A stretch of 64,000 nt of DNA from Pristionchus mayeri (Eukaryota; Nematoda; Chromadorea; Rhabditida; Neodiplogasteridae). Where the stretch lies: NCBI GenBank assembly GCA_036245805.1, contig BTRK01000005.1:28935469-28999468 (forward strand). The letters run 5' to 3'. The notes below the pieces were generated by a model. That model did no database searches, was not told where the DNA came from, and saw only the letters and a list, made by a program, of their open reading frames with translations. Below, piece after piece: positions 23,350 to 34,302 of the stretch. Made by a program: the position numbers and the translations under genes. The first letter of the stretch is position 1, and every line of letters starts with the position of its first letter.

Positions 23350-26300
23350 TCAGGCGTTTACTCTAATACGTTCGAGAGGTGAATTCCAATAAGAAAGAAT
23401 TCTAGTCAGCTTCTCATAGGTGGCATCTTTCTTGAATTGCCCTTGCTCTCCGAATAGTTCCCTGCAGAAGAATTAAGTAACGTAGATGTCAATTAAATAG
23501 TTTTAATAATTAATAATTTATCTACGCCCGAGGCGCGACGATACCATGAAGACATAAATAATTAGCGATTGCAGGGGGGGGGGGGACTCTCCTGAGTCAT
23601 TGAGGGTGAGAGAGGTCAGCAACTATGGGGTGGTTCTCCAATCGATGCTTAAATACTCGGATGTTAGGGGCAGTGCGAATGACATCGGGAAGTTGAGAAT
23701 ACCATCGGGAGGTTCTTACAGGAAAAGAATGGAATCTGGCGGTGCTCGTTGTCAGTTCAATGTTGATACCGAAGGAAGAGGTTCGGTCTCGTTGGGGTTT
23801 GTAAACATAGAAGGAAGAACGAGGAATGATATTGGAACCAGTCATAATCATATGAGTCATACAAAGATCTCCTATGACTCTCCTCTCAGTAAGCGAGCGC
23901 AGGCCAAGAGTTTTCATGCGATCAGAATAAGACGGAAGAGAAAGAGGATATGAAGGGGAGGGGAAACAACGATAAAATACTTGTCGAGTAAAAATATGTT
24001 GTACCTTTTCAAGAGTCTCAATGTCAGATATATAGTGAGGATTCCAAAAGGGAGATGCAAAGTCAAGGAGGGGGAGGACATAGGCTTTGTAACTGCGAAT
24101 AAGGATGGTGGGACAGTTGAAAGGGAGGGCTTTGAGGAGAAGGAATAACTTAGAGGTCGCTTTCTGGGCACGGGTTTTAATAGAACAAGAATTTTTGAGG
24201 TCAGAGCGGACTTGCACTCCTAGATCACGAACGTTATTCTCGAGGGGTAACTGATTGGAGTTAATATTGTAGCGAGGGGAGGATTGTTTGGAGCCTATAC
24301 GAAGATGAGAGCATTTAGAAGCAGATAGAGACAATTGGTTGAGTTGGGTCCATTCAAAGAGACAGTCAAGTGCTGATTGAAATTCAGATGTGATGGCCGA
24401 TTTGGTTGACTTATTATATGATACATATAATTTGACATCATCAGCATAACATTGAACGGATACGTTATGAAATTTGGATAAGGTTCGAGAGAGATCAGCT
24501 AGATAGATGGAGAATAGGATGGGTCCTAGCACACTGCCTTGTGGTACACCGGATATAATTTGGAAGGGGTCACTAGTCACGGAGGACAATCGAACGGAGA
24601 AAGTGCGGTCGGATAGAAATGAAGCAAGCCAAAATAATAGATTACCATGAATACCGTAATGAGATAATCGGGAGAGCAATTTAGGGTAAGGAACAACATC
24701 GAAAGCACGAGTGAAATCAATATATACTACGTCAGTTATGAGCTTACGTGAATGAGAAGTGGTCCAATCATTTTGACAAGTAAGTAGATTTGTGATAACA
24801 CTAGCACCAGAACGGAAGCCATGTTGGTTAGAAGGGAGGATATTGAAGCGAGAAAGGTGACTATTGAGGTGGTCTTTGATGAGACGCTCCATAGTCTTGG
24901 CAGCAGGGGAAATGATAGAGATGGGTCTGTATGAGGAGGGTAGTTTGCTATCTTTTCCTGGTTTAGGAATGGGAGTAATAAGGGAATGTTTCCAAGCTGA
25001 TGGGACAGTCCCAGAAATGAGACTGAGGTTGTAAATATCAGCTAAGGGGGTAGATAGAGCATATGCACACTTAGAGAAAATAATCTGAGGAATGCCATCA
25101 TAGCCTGTAGAGCAAGATGGGGACAATTTGCGTAATGCTTTGTAAACTGCATGAGGGAAAAGGGTGAATAGAGAGAGTGAAGGAGAGATGGGTAAGGAGG
25201 AGAGAGGGGGGAGAAGGCCATCATCTAAGGTGAAATGAGAAGCGAATTCAGAGGCAAGTAAATTAGACTTAGAGAGACTGTCAAATACTGGTACATTATC
25301 AGGTGAGACTATTTCAGGAATGGATAGCTTAGGTTTAGTGAGGGAAGAAATGTGGCGATACAAATCTTTGGAACGAGCTAATTTTTTACGGGTGGAGTAA
25401 CGCGTCCATTTGTCTATCTCGGAAAGTAATTTCTTACTACATTGGTCAAAAAGGGTTCTCACAGTTGGGATATGAATCCTAGCAAATAACTGATCACGAT
25501 GTTTAATTAGGCGGACAATGTGACTTGGATAAGAGAGAGAGGGAGGACGAGGGGTACGGTAAGGGACAAATATATCGATAGCTGAGCGAATAGTGGAGGA
25601 GAATTGATGATATATGGAGGAGAATTGACGATATGAGGACAGTCACGGAATAAGGATAGCCAGTCAATAGATAGGAGATGGTTGGATAAAGCAGTATAGT
25701 CGACGCGGGAGAAGTCATGAATCAAAGGAGGATGAGAGGGGAGTTGAGAGGATGAAAGAGAGAAGGACAGGCCAGAGTGATCGCATGAAGGAAAAGGAGG
25801 AATGACAGAAATGGCCGAGACTAAGGTGGGATCACTACCTAAGACCCAATCGATACATTTAGAGCCGCGCGTAGGTAACATGTTAAAATGACACAAGTCA
25901 GCAGAAATTATGAAGTCACGGAATAGACGATCAATGGGAGTAGGAATGGCAGAAAGGGAGTCAGAGTTGAAATCACCGGAAATAACGATTAGGTGTGGGG
26001 ACGATGCGTGAATATCGGATAGGCAAGTAATTAGAGAATCGGTCATGGAAGGGGAGTAGCTGGGAGGACGGTAGACTAGACATAGTCTAATGTAGGCACT
26101 CGAGTGAAATAGATCGATACATGTAATCTCGTGTTCGGTAGAGGGAAGTGATATTGTAGAGAACGAGAGGTAATCACGGAGTATGACACAGGTACCGCCA
26201 CCGCGGGAGGATCTATCACGTCGAGTAATGGTATACGGTAGGGATCCAATAATAAGAGACGATGGGATTTTGTTGGATAACCAAGTCTCAGTCAGGAAAA

Positions 26301-29300
26301 CGACATCTGGCTGGGTGATCATAAGGAAAGAACGGAAAGCATCGAGCTTATTGACGAGTGATCGGATATTATAATAGTGGCATGATAGGGTGGTCGTCGC
26401 TAACTCGGGCTGAACTAGTTTGGGGTACGGGTAGTGAGGGGAGTAGACTGGGGACCGAGGAGGGAGGGAACGGAGGGGAAGAAGGACTTATCAGAGGAAG
26501 TGGCAACGGAAGTGTGAGAGTGATTGGGTCTGGACTGGAAACGAGCGGGGCGGAGCTGTCTCTTCGTGGCATCCAATTCACTTCTCATGATCAGCTTTCC
26601 CGCATAGATGACGTAATCATTTCCTTGACTATTGAGTTCCCGTCTCTTCTGCCGCAGTTGGTAGGAGTGCTCTCGTTCTTCCTTCGTGAGGGAGGGCCGG
26701 ACATGGACAGTGGGGAATTGGGGGCGGATGGAACGAGACTTAGCGAGGAAGGACATCTGGGCTGTGCGACAATGGAACATAACCTTAAGGAGGCGAGGGC
26801 GAGAGGCCGACTTCACACCCATTCGGAAGACCGTAGCCGGGGCATGCTCCAGCTCAGCGAGATCAAGCATAGCGGTGACATTGGCCAAGTCATCCGCTAC
26901 TCTCTCACTGGCCTTCGACGCACTGGACTCGGGGAGTCCCTGCACACCTCTCTCTCTCTCCCGAGCGCTCTCTATCTCCCTCTCTCTCTCCCGAGCGCGA
27001 CCGAGCGCTCTCTCTTGTCTCTCTCTCTATGGCATCCTCGAACGACTGAGTCGATCTAGCCAAGATGTCTCGCAGGTGGAGGACACAAGTGCCCAACAGA
27101 CAGTAGAGGGAACCATCCTTCTGCGAGGCATCGAGAGATTCCATGTACTTGCCAATATCATGGATGAGAGCACTCGGATCGAGGGCAGCCGCAGGCTCAG
27201 TCTCGTCCCGGGAGGAAGACGGGGACAATTCAACAAGCGAACGCTTAGGTGGAGGGGGGCGGGGATTGGTCATTATGGATAACAGATGAATTCAAATGTG
27301 AATAAGAAAAACAAGGGACAGTAAAGTTAGTGAGAAAGTAGCTAAGTACCGATTGGGTCGGTGAAAGAGAGAGAGAGAGAGATGGGAAGCACCTATCAAG
27401 GAGAAGAGAGAGAGGAGAGTGAGAGAGAGAGGAGAGCGAGAGAGAGAGAGAGGAGAGTGTCAGAGAGAGAGGAGAGTGAGAGAGAGAGGAGAGTGAGAGA
27501 GAGAGGAGAGTGAGAGAGAGAGAGAGGAGAGTGAGAGAGAGAGGAGAGTGAGAGAGAGAGAGGAGAGTTTTACAATTCAAAATCAATGAAATAAATAAAA
27601 CGATACCAACTTATACTTCCTCATATTGGAAGCGCCTCTCTTCGCCCATTCATCCGATTGGTAGACTGGTTCGGGGATGGAGATCGCGTTGTTTGAAACC
27701 TAGATTGACGTGTTTGACTTATTTTAAGGATTCATCAGCACTCTCCAAAAGACTGACCTGATGCTCGAAGCAGAGTGCCCCCATGAGAGACTGCATCGCA
27801 TCTTGGTTCGTACCCACGTCGTCCTTGAGCACAATGTATCTAGTCGCCTTCGCCATTCCCTCAAAAGAATAGTGAATGACGCAAGTTATATATAATATGC
27901 ATTTATATGCATTTCATGCTATTCAAAAGGAAGACCATGCATATCCATCACTTATTTAGATCCACAGCTTTTCCATTCTCACTTTAATGGGAGTGTGTGA
28001 TTGCATGAAGAATTCGAAGAGAATGGGACTGGTGATGGTGTCGTCGACGACACTCATCGCAGGCATGTTCATCGGACCCTGCGAATGATCTAATAGTGCA
28101 ATCATTCACTGACTGGGAGAAAAGATCTTTCTCTCACCCTTCCTCCATCCATGTATGCTCTCTTGTGATGGCGCTTCGTTGCTATCGTGAAAATGAATTT
28201 GGGCTTGTAAGTGGAATCTGGTGGCTGCAAAAAAATAGTGTTCACGAGATTATAGTGCCTGAAATTACGATATTCTTGCCGCTCTTATCCATTCTTGCGG
28301 TAGCCTGAGCATACTCATTTGCTCCTTTACGAAGAACTTCCAATTCGTCCATTCCCTGCAAAATATAAATATGATATCGCAATGCTCATTTGAGACACAT
28401 ATTTTTAGTATCAGTCCACGACGTACATGTGAATGTTGTCCATCTGAGATTCCGTCTCTGACGACGATGATGAGAGGAGGGAGGAATCCCCTGCTTCTCT
28501 CGAATACTCCAAGCATCCACTTGATACGCGCGTCGAGAACAGCATCGTTTACCTCAAATATGCTTTCCTTTATTCCATCTCCTGATATCCCTCAACAGCA
28601 CAACTCACTCGCTCCTTAGTTGCCTCTTGAAAATGATAATCTCCAATGAACGACTCTGATTGCACCCCGCCATTGAAGGAAAACTGAAAGGACGAATCAG
28701 CAATGGACGAGCTTCCAAAGATACCCCGACTACTGAAGGATCGGGCAGTCGATCGGCCATTTTGTCCGCTCTCGATTGTCCTGTTGGATGCCAGACGTCG
28801 TAGCCCATAATCATCGTCTGTCGATCCATCCACAATTTCTCCCTGCGAAATCAATTTCGTGATTTTTCAATGAGAAATAATACCAAAGCCAGTGTCGAGA
28901 CAGTGCTCACCCAAATATCTCCGGTTTCACTTTGTAGTTGTGCCCGCCACCCTTCACATTCAATTTGAGAAGCACGTTTTCCATCGTCGGTCTAAATCTG
29001 ATTGACTGCAGCACTAAATCGATTTTTGCCTGTTGGAAAATAGTTCCATAGCGTTCTCCAGCTTTAAATGTTGTGTGGTCATGCAATAAAAGCGTTCAAA
29101 TAGCTTCAGTTCGTCTGAAAATCTGACTAATTAATCATCGAAAGCAAATAAATTCAACCGTGAGTATTGCTTTTTGAAGGCTCAATATACATGAAGACGA
29201 TATTCCGTAACTTCGGATCTCCGGTTTTTCGTTGTTCCGAAATTTGGCCCATCTGAGCGAATAAATTCTTGGGCTCGACGCTGTAAAGAAAGTGGTAACA

Positions 29301-32300
29301 ATGCAAAATCAAGCCATCATCTACTCACATATCCCACTTGCAACTCTCGATTTTCATGTTCTTTCCTTGCGCTGCAGAAACGAGAAACCGACCGAATTTT
29401 CCCATCTGATAGTGATCTTATTATTGTTTCCCTAAATAATCAATAATTCCACCCACGATGTCTTGGGGTTGAGGGGTAGAGAATGCGATGAAGAGAGTGG
29501 TGATATGGGCGGGAGTCTCGCAGGCAGTCTTGTTCGTGTAGAATGTTGTCTGGAAGGGAGTGAATGGGGAATCTTCGAGGGAGAGAACTTCTCACTGTTT
29601 CTTTCACGAACGTGTTTATCGGTGAAGAAAATCCTGGTTGTTTGAAGGTGATCGTAGGCATATTTCTCACTATCGCTTTGCTAGACAACGGCTTGCGAAC
29701 AACACGAACACCAAATCTGTAAAACCCAATTAGTATTTACGATTTTAGAGTGAATTTCATTTCACAACTCTCCTGAGAGTCTAGCATCTACATGAACAAT
29801 ATGACAGAAATGACTGACGCTTCCAAGATAGGGTTGGTCACTGGTCCCACCGTGTGGCCGCACAGGTTGAGTGCCTCTAGATCGGTACTCGTCCTATTCC
29901 ATCTCTCATTCACTCGAATCGCATGCACCTGATGGATTAGACTGAATATGCGTGTAGTCGATCCTTTCTCCCACCTGTTCTCCCTGTTTCTTGATATGCA
30001 CTCGTTGATGATCCTTCACAGTGAGCAATTCAACGGGGAAGTACTGAGTGATCACATCAAATTGTGTGGGATCATCTACACGTCTTTTCGTGCGCTTTGA
30101 CTCGATTAGTGGCCAATGACGCAGTCTGAATAAATATCTCCGTTGATATATAACTCAAAATACTATCTCACTTTAGGTCGACGTAGCTGAATTTGTTATA
30201 CAGTGGCTCATCTTCACCGTTTGAGTTTTTCACGGTCTTATCTTCGATTGTCGTCACTTTCTGCAGAAGGAGACATTCGAAACAGTCTTACAATTAGTTA
30301 GTCATACACTTTTCATAGATACATTGATAACTCACACAATAAGTGTCTCCCTTAGTCGTTGTTGAGCAACTCGCAGTTAGGGAGCTAATTTGAAAGTCGA
30401 AGGAGGACTTTGCGTTAGGCGGAAGGTACGATACCCGGAGGCCTTCAATAATTCGTCGTAAGCACGGCTCTAGCAGTTGAACTCGCCTTTGAGCATGTTG
30501 TTTGTGCGTAAAATGGCTCGGGCGGTCCAAACTGCATCCATTACATTCTGCCACCTAAGGAATTGATTGGGAATGATCAAATTTATTTAGCGACTTGTCT
30601 CACCCATTTATCTTCATAATAGTGTCTACCAAAGTTTTCCCACACCAGAATGTACCCGTTGTTGCTGAAAAAAATTTAATTTGCTCTATGAGGGATTCTT
30701 CACTCGATATGTACATACATATAATCGTATGGAAAAAAATAAGTTTCTTGTCTAAACATTATACTCACAATCAATATTCAACGCAGCTATGATTCCTCCA
30801 TCTTTCTCAGCCAGTGTGAAACCTTTTGACATTCCCGGTCTACGCTCTTGGCCCTAAACAAAGAAATACAGTGTTAATTTGGCATAATTCAGCATGTTTA
30901 GTTCTATTTACATATTACTAGTTCTACTTACATATTACAGACATAGGAAATCTTTCTTTGATCTCTCTTTGAAAAAATAGTAATAAACTCAAACTCACGA
31001 AACCAGCATCTGGGAAGGTATTTCTACCATCCGGGCGAGCTCGGTACAATTTGCCCCCAGTGAACGAATGATAAGTATGTCTAAAAACAAATAATGTATC
31101 TTCAAATAAGAATTCACGATTGTTGCGAACCTCTCAGGTACAAGTACAGAAAGGAAAGTGAGATTGCATGAATATCAAATACGTCTGACTAACGTTGAAA
31201 GTGCATGGTCTGATGTTAGAATTTCGAAAAACTGTTTTACAGATTGATCAACGTCCTTCCGGTCAACGCTGTGAAAATCATTATGTATTTTCTTCAAATT
31301 TGACATTGTACATACTTAGTCATGCCAGAGAAATCTTTCATGTTGAATCTTTTGCATCCATTCACCTGAAATATGCTATGAATGGAAAATGTGAATAATC
31401 ACTCACTTCGATTACGATATTCCTCACACTGGAATTTCGAATGAACTTTCGCACTTGAGGATACCGAGAGAGGAGATCGCTCACTGGCACCTGCAAAGAA
31501 ATTCATAGTGTGTGCATGTGGAGACTCGCATTTGTCTGAAAATCTGAGACATGTAAAATGCATACGCTGATTTTGTTGTGGTGTCCCTTGAGAGTTGCAC
31601 CGATGTCTTCATTCGTGTACATCAACGAAGCTCCATCGGATAGATGAACACCAGTCTCAGACAGAATCCTTCACATGTTTGTTGCAGAAAGCTCATTGAA
31701 TTTTTCATTCCAACCTGTATATCTCCAGTCCTGCTTTTATTGCTGCTTTTATCAATTCGTTTCTTTCGTGAACAGAGGCACTGAAAGAGCTCAAAATCTT
31801 AAAGTTACCGGACGAGGACGAAACCCTGATCTAACCCTGATCTGGTCGCGTGTACGAGAGAGTATGCAAAAGTGAGAGAGCGCGGGATTACGCTGATCAT
31901 TTCCGGCTTTCCCTTGAGGCTATTATTGATTTTTAGAATTTTTGTATATTTATTCTCAACTAATTCAGCCATCGGCTATTCGATGGAGGACAAAAAAATA
32001 GGGGGTCAATTTTGTCCTCGTACGGTAACTTTAAACAGACGAGCGGACGAATCTTCCGCTATAATGTCGGGGGCATGACAAAACGGCAAACGACAAAACG
32101 GCAACGGAGAATAGCTCGCTTGGAAGTCTGTCTTGCAGCTTGGGAGTTGTCACATTGTTATCTGTATGAGGTACCGTAACCCTACCGTATCCCAGTTCCG
32201 TGGGTCAGATTCAGTTCCTTGGGTCAACTATTTTTTAAAAATTCTGTAATCTGTCACATCATGATTCTACCGCAGTCAGGAGACGGTAGATCATGGTAGA

Positions 32301-33675
32301 ATCGTTGTTCAATCGATTGGGGAATTTTAAAAAAATAGTTGACCCAAGGAACTGAATCTGACCCACGGAACTGGGATACGGTAGGGTTACGGTACCTCAC
32401 ACAGATAACAATGTGACAACTCCCAAGCTGCAGGACCGATTTCCAAGCGAGCTATGCGCCGTTGCCGTTTTGTCGTTTGCCGTTTTGTCATGCCCCCATA
32501 ATGTCAATCAGTCAGGACCAAATTTGGCTATTTTTTCTTACGAAAAAAGATTAATAGGTACAAACTCGTCTCTCGGTCCTTTGTTCACGCTAATGACCCT
32601 GGTTGAATTATCGTTTCCTACTGCCTCCAGACTGACACAGACATCGTAGCTGTACACCAATCTGAAATGTTCGATGATCTTATTCTGCCACACGTCGTTC
32701 TGTAAACGTTGAATCAGACATGTGATAGCCTACTCAACTGAATATTGTAAAATGGATAACTAACGTCTAATTAATACTTTAGAAAAAGGTCTCACTTCCA
32801 TACCTGTCATTGAATTCAAACTCCCAGGCATTGAAGAACACGTCAAAGGTCTGCAATTATTGATCTAGTGCTAACTCCATGACGTGAGTACCTTCTTGCC
32901 CTCTCTGAAAGCAGGTGCTGGTTTAGCTGCGGCCTTGTATCCGTCCTGCTCTCCGTTCTTGGGAGGGGCGAAGTCGAGTGGCTCGGGTTCTGCCCCGAGG
33001 TTCATCGACTGCAGTCCCGAAGTTACTGCAATTACTTTCGATTGTATTTCTAGAATGAAATTGCAATTCCTTGCGTTCATACTGTCGGAGTCTTCAAAGA
33101 CACTAACTCAAACAAATGACTCAGGGACTATTGATATTTATGCTCTGATCTTATCAGCACAATCTCATGGAGGAAACTTCTTTCGAAAGAAAGAGAGACA
33201 TTCACGTCGATCGATATTACGAATTGAGAGAGACCTATTGTGAAGTAGAGACTGATCAATAAAGCAATAATTGTAGTGAATACCGTATCTTTCTCCACCT
33301 CCAAATCCACCTCTGTATTCACCTCTGCCACGGTTTCCACCTGAACAGTGTTGATACATTCTTGTGAATAACTAATCGAACAAGACCTCTCGCGCCATAG
33401 TTACTTCCTCCCCTGTATCCTTCTCCTCCTCCTCTCCCACTGTATCCACTTCCTCCGCCTTTTCCTTCCCTGTATTCTCCCCCGTCACGGTATCCGCCTG
33501 AATAAGCGAATGGATTAGGCACGCTACTGCAATCTACGGTACCTCTTCCCCTCTCTCCTCCTCCATAAGCTCCTCTTCCGCGGTATCCCCCATCTCCTTC
33601 TCTTCTAAAATTCCCTCCTCCATATCCACGATACTCTGTATCTCCTTGTCCATATCCACCACGTTCGCCGGTCAT
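23350..33675 (-). CDS. Argonaute with RG-rich N-terminus (copy A), last intron enlarged by a retrotransposon
   Basis: Argonautes bind small RNAs and direct silencing. The start at 33675 reads MTGERGGYGQGDTEYRGYGG, and the first three exons are RG/RGG-rich. PAZ/linker exons follow. The PIWI domain is clear: MGYDVWHPTGQSRADKMADR (first catalytic Asp, about 28800), FSFNGGVQSESFIGDYHF (about 28650), LPPLIIVVRDGISDGQHSH (second Asp, about 28450), VLKDDVGTN (about 27830) and ISIPEPVYQSDEWAKRG (about 27640). In human AGO2 the last block has the catalytic His (YYAHL); here the aligned residue is Asp. The terminal exon, 23350-23462, reads ELFGEQGQFKKDATYEKLTR...ERIRVNA, equivalent to the end of copy B. 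It joins the exon ending RKYK by a phase-2 intron of about 4.1 kb that contains a CR1-like element. Two MITEs lie in another intron (31799-32497). No stop or frameshift was noticed in the exons. Confidence 0.85.
23597..26322 (-). pseudogene. Retrotransposon ORF2: endonuclease plus reverse transcriptase, frameshifted
   Basis: The endonuclease part (26322-25507 open frame) shows FLTETWLSNKIP, RRDRSSRGGGTCVI, ISGDFNSDS and SCDHSGLSF, the usual APE blocks. The reverse transcriptase (open in another frame from about 25630 to 23597) shows DFTRAFDVVPYPKLLSRLSH, ISGVPQGSVLGPILFSIYL and the catalytic YADD (VQCYADDVKLYVS). The two frames overlap around 25590-25640, where the coding sequence changes frame, so the single ORF2 is broken by a small indel. 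Just there a 21-base unit (TGGAGGAGAATTGATGATAT) is duplicated in tandem (25594-25614 and 25615-25635); being 21 bases it does not itself shift the frame. The copy cannot make an intact ORF2 protein as read. Confidence 0.8.
26415..27273 (-). pseudogene. Retrotransposon ORF1-like region, split in two frames
   Basis: Two overlapping minus-strand frames (27273-26905 and 26945-26415) appear to be parts of one ORF1. The first begins MTNPRPPPPKRSLVELSPSS and ends in an Arg/Glu/Ser-rich stretch coded by a GA simple repeat. The second continues with RVADDLANVTAMLDLAELEH and a basic region with KEEREHSYQLRQKRRELNSQ. The frame change falls in or next to the GA tract (26940-27030), suggesting repeat-length slippage. 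No zinc knuckle or PHD motif was recognised. Confidence 0.5.
27367..27575. repeat. GA-rich microsatellite/minisatellite
   Basis: Irregular tandem GAGAGAGAGGAGAGTGAGA units (about 18-22 bases each) repeat for about 200 bases between the 5' part of the retrotransposon and the PIWI exon of Argonaute copy A. Confidence 0.85.
31799..32034. mobile_element. TTAA-flanked MITE, copy 1 (Argonaute A intron)
   Basis: The 236-base element is bounded by TTAA on both sides, with inverted termini AGTTACCGGACGAGGAC and GTCCTCGTACGGTAACT. TTAA target sites are typical of piggyBac-type transposition. The interior (TTTCCGGCTTTCCCTTGAGG, CAGCCATCGGCTATTCGATG) is shared with the copies at 44653 and, more divergently, 62143. 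No coding capacity. Confidence 0.85.
32069..32497. mobile_element. Foldback MITE with 8-bp target duplication ATAATGTC
   Basis: The 429-base element starts GGGGGCATGACAAAACGG and ends with the reverse complement CCGTTTTGTCATGCCCCC. Direct repeats ATAATGTC lie at 32061-32068 and 32498-32505. Nearly the whole element folds back on itself (for example GTTGACCCAAGGAACTGAAT and its complement), leaving a loop near 32260-32310. An 8-bp duplication fits hAT-type insertion. It lies in the same Argonaute A intron as the preceding TTAA element. Confidence 0.88.
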
Positions 33676-34302
33676 TCTTGAATTTATCGTTAAAGGGAGA
33701 TAGCGTGATGTCATTTCATATTCATTTCATTGATTCAGGTCATAGTTAAAACTCACAGATTTATCTTTCTTAGCACGATTCACAGCCCATTAGATATAAT
33801 CTAGTTTCTATGAGAAGGATAATAAAAGGGAGATCACCCAAAGCAAGACCAACCTTTTTGATGTCAATTCACAGAAATGAGAAGCAGAGTCCAAGAGAAG
33901 CCTGTTTGAATGAGCTCTCTCTCTGTTCAACCCAGGAAATGTCCCTCCCTCCCCTGGCCCTCCTTACTTCGAGTGATTTCTATGCTTGCCTCGACGCTCT
34001 CTTATCTGTAACTCTTTCTCTCACACAGAAAAAAAAGTAACTCTTTCTCTCACACAGAAAAGAGAACCGTGGAACCGATTCATCGTGACTTCAGTATGGA
34101 TAAACAATTACAAAATATTTATTGCAATGATTCGATTCCAAATGAGAGAATACAAGGTGAGATACGAGAATCGAGATTCAGAATATGTGATTGTAGATAC
34201 ATTATTAGTGCTAGATACATTATTGCCAGATACATTATTAGTGCTACACGAGATTAAACGAACAAATAGTTGAGATTTGCTCGAAATGGTTCAAGTCCTC
34301 TC
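33676..34302. other. Short intergenic region between the two Argonautes
   Basis: Contains the 3' flank of copy B and the 5' flank of copy A. A 29-base unit (AACTCTTTCTCTCACACAGA) is duplicated in tandem at about 34010-34062, and a small repeat with AGATACATTATTAGTGCT lies at about 34197-34250. No independent gene seen. Confidence 0.5.

Larger units (their letters stand above)
23490..27300 (-). mobile_element. CR1-like non-LTR retrotransposon inserted in the last intron of Argonaute copy A
   Basis: Read on the minus strand, an ORF1-like region (27273 to about 26415) is followed by an APE-type endonuclease (26322 to about 25640) and a reverse transcriptase ending at 23597. After the stop come a short GC-rich 3' UTR with a C homopolymer near 23575 and an AT-rich tail (about 23500-23530), as in CR1-group elements. 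Boundaries are estimates; no target-site duplication was identified. The host intron is spliced at the same position in copy B, which lacks the insertion. Confidence 0.75.

Noticed and set aside
26358..27282. 233- and 198-residue plus-strand open frames
   Set aside because: They are antisense shadows of the retrotransposon ORF1 region and its GA repeat.
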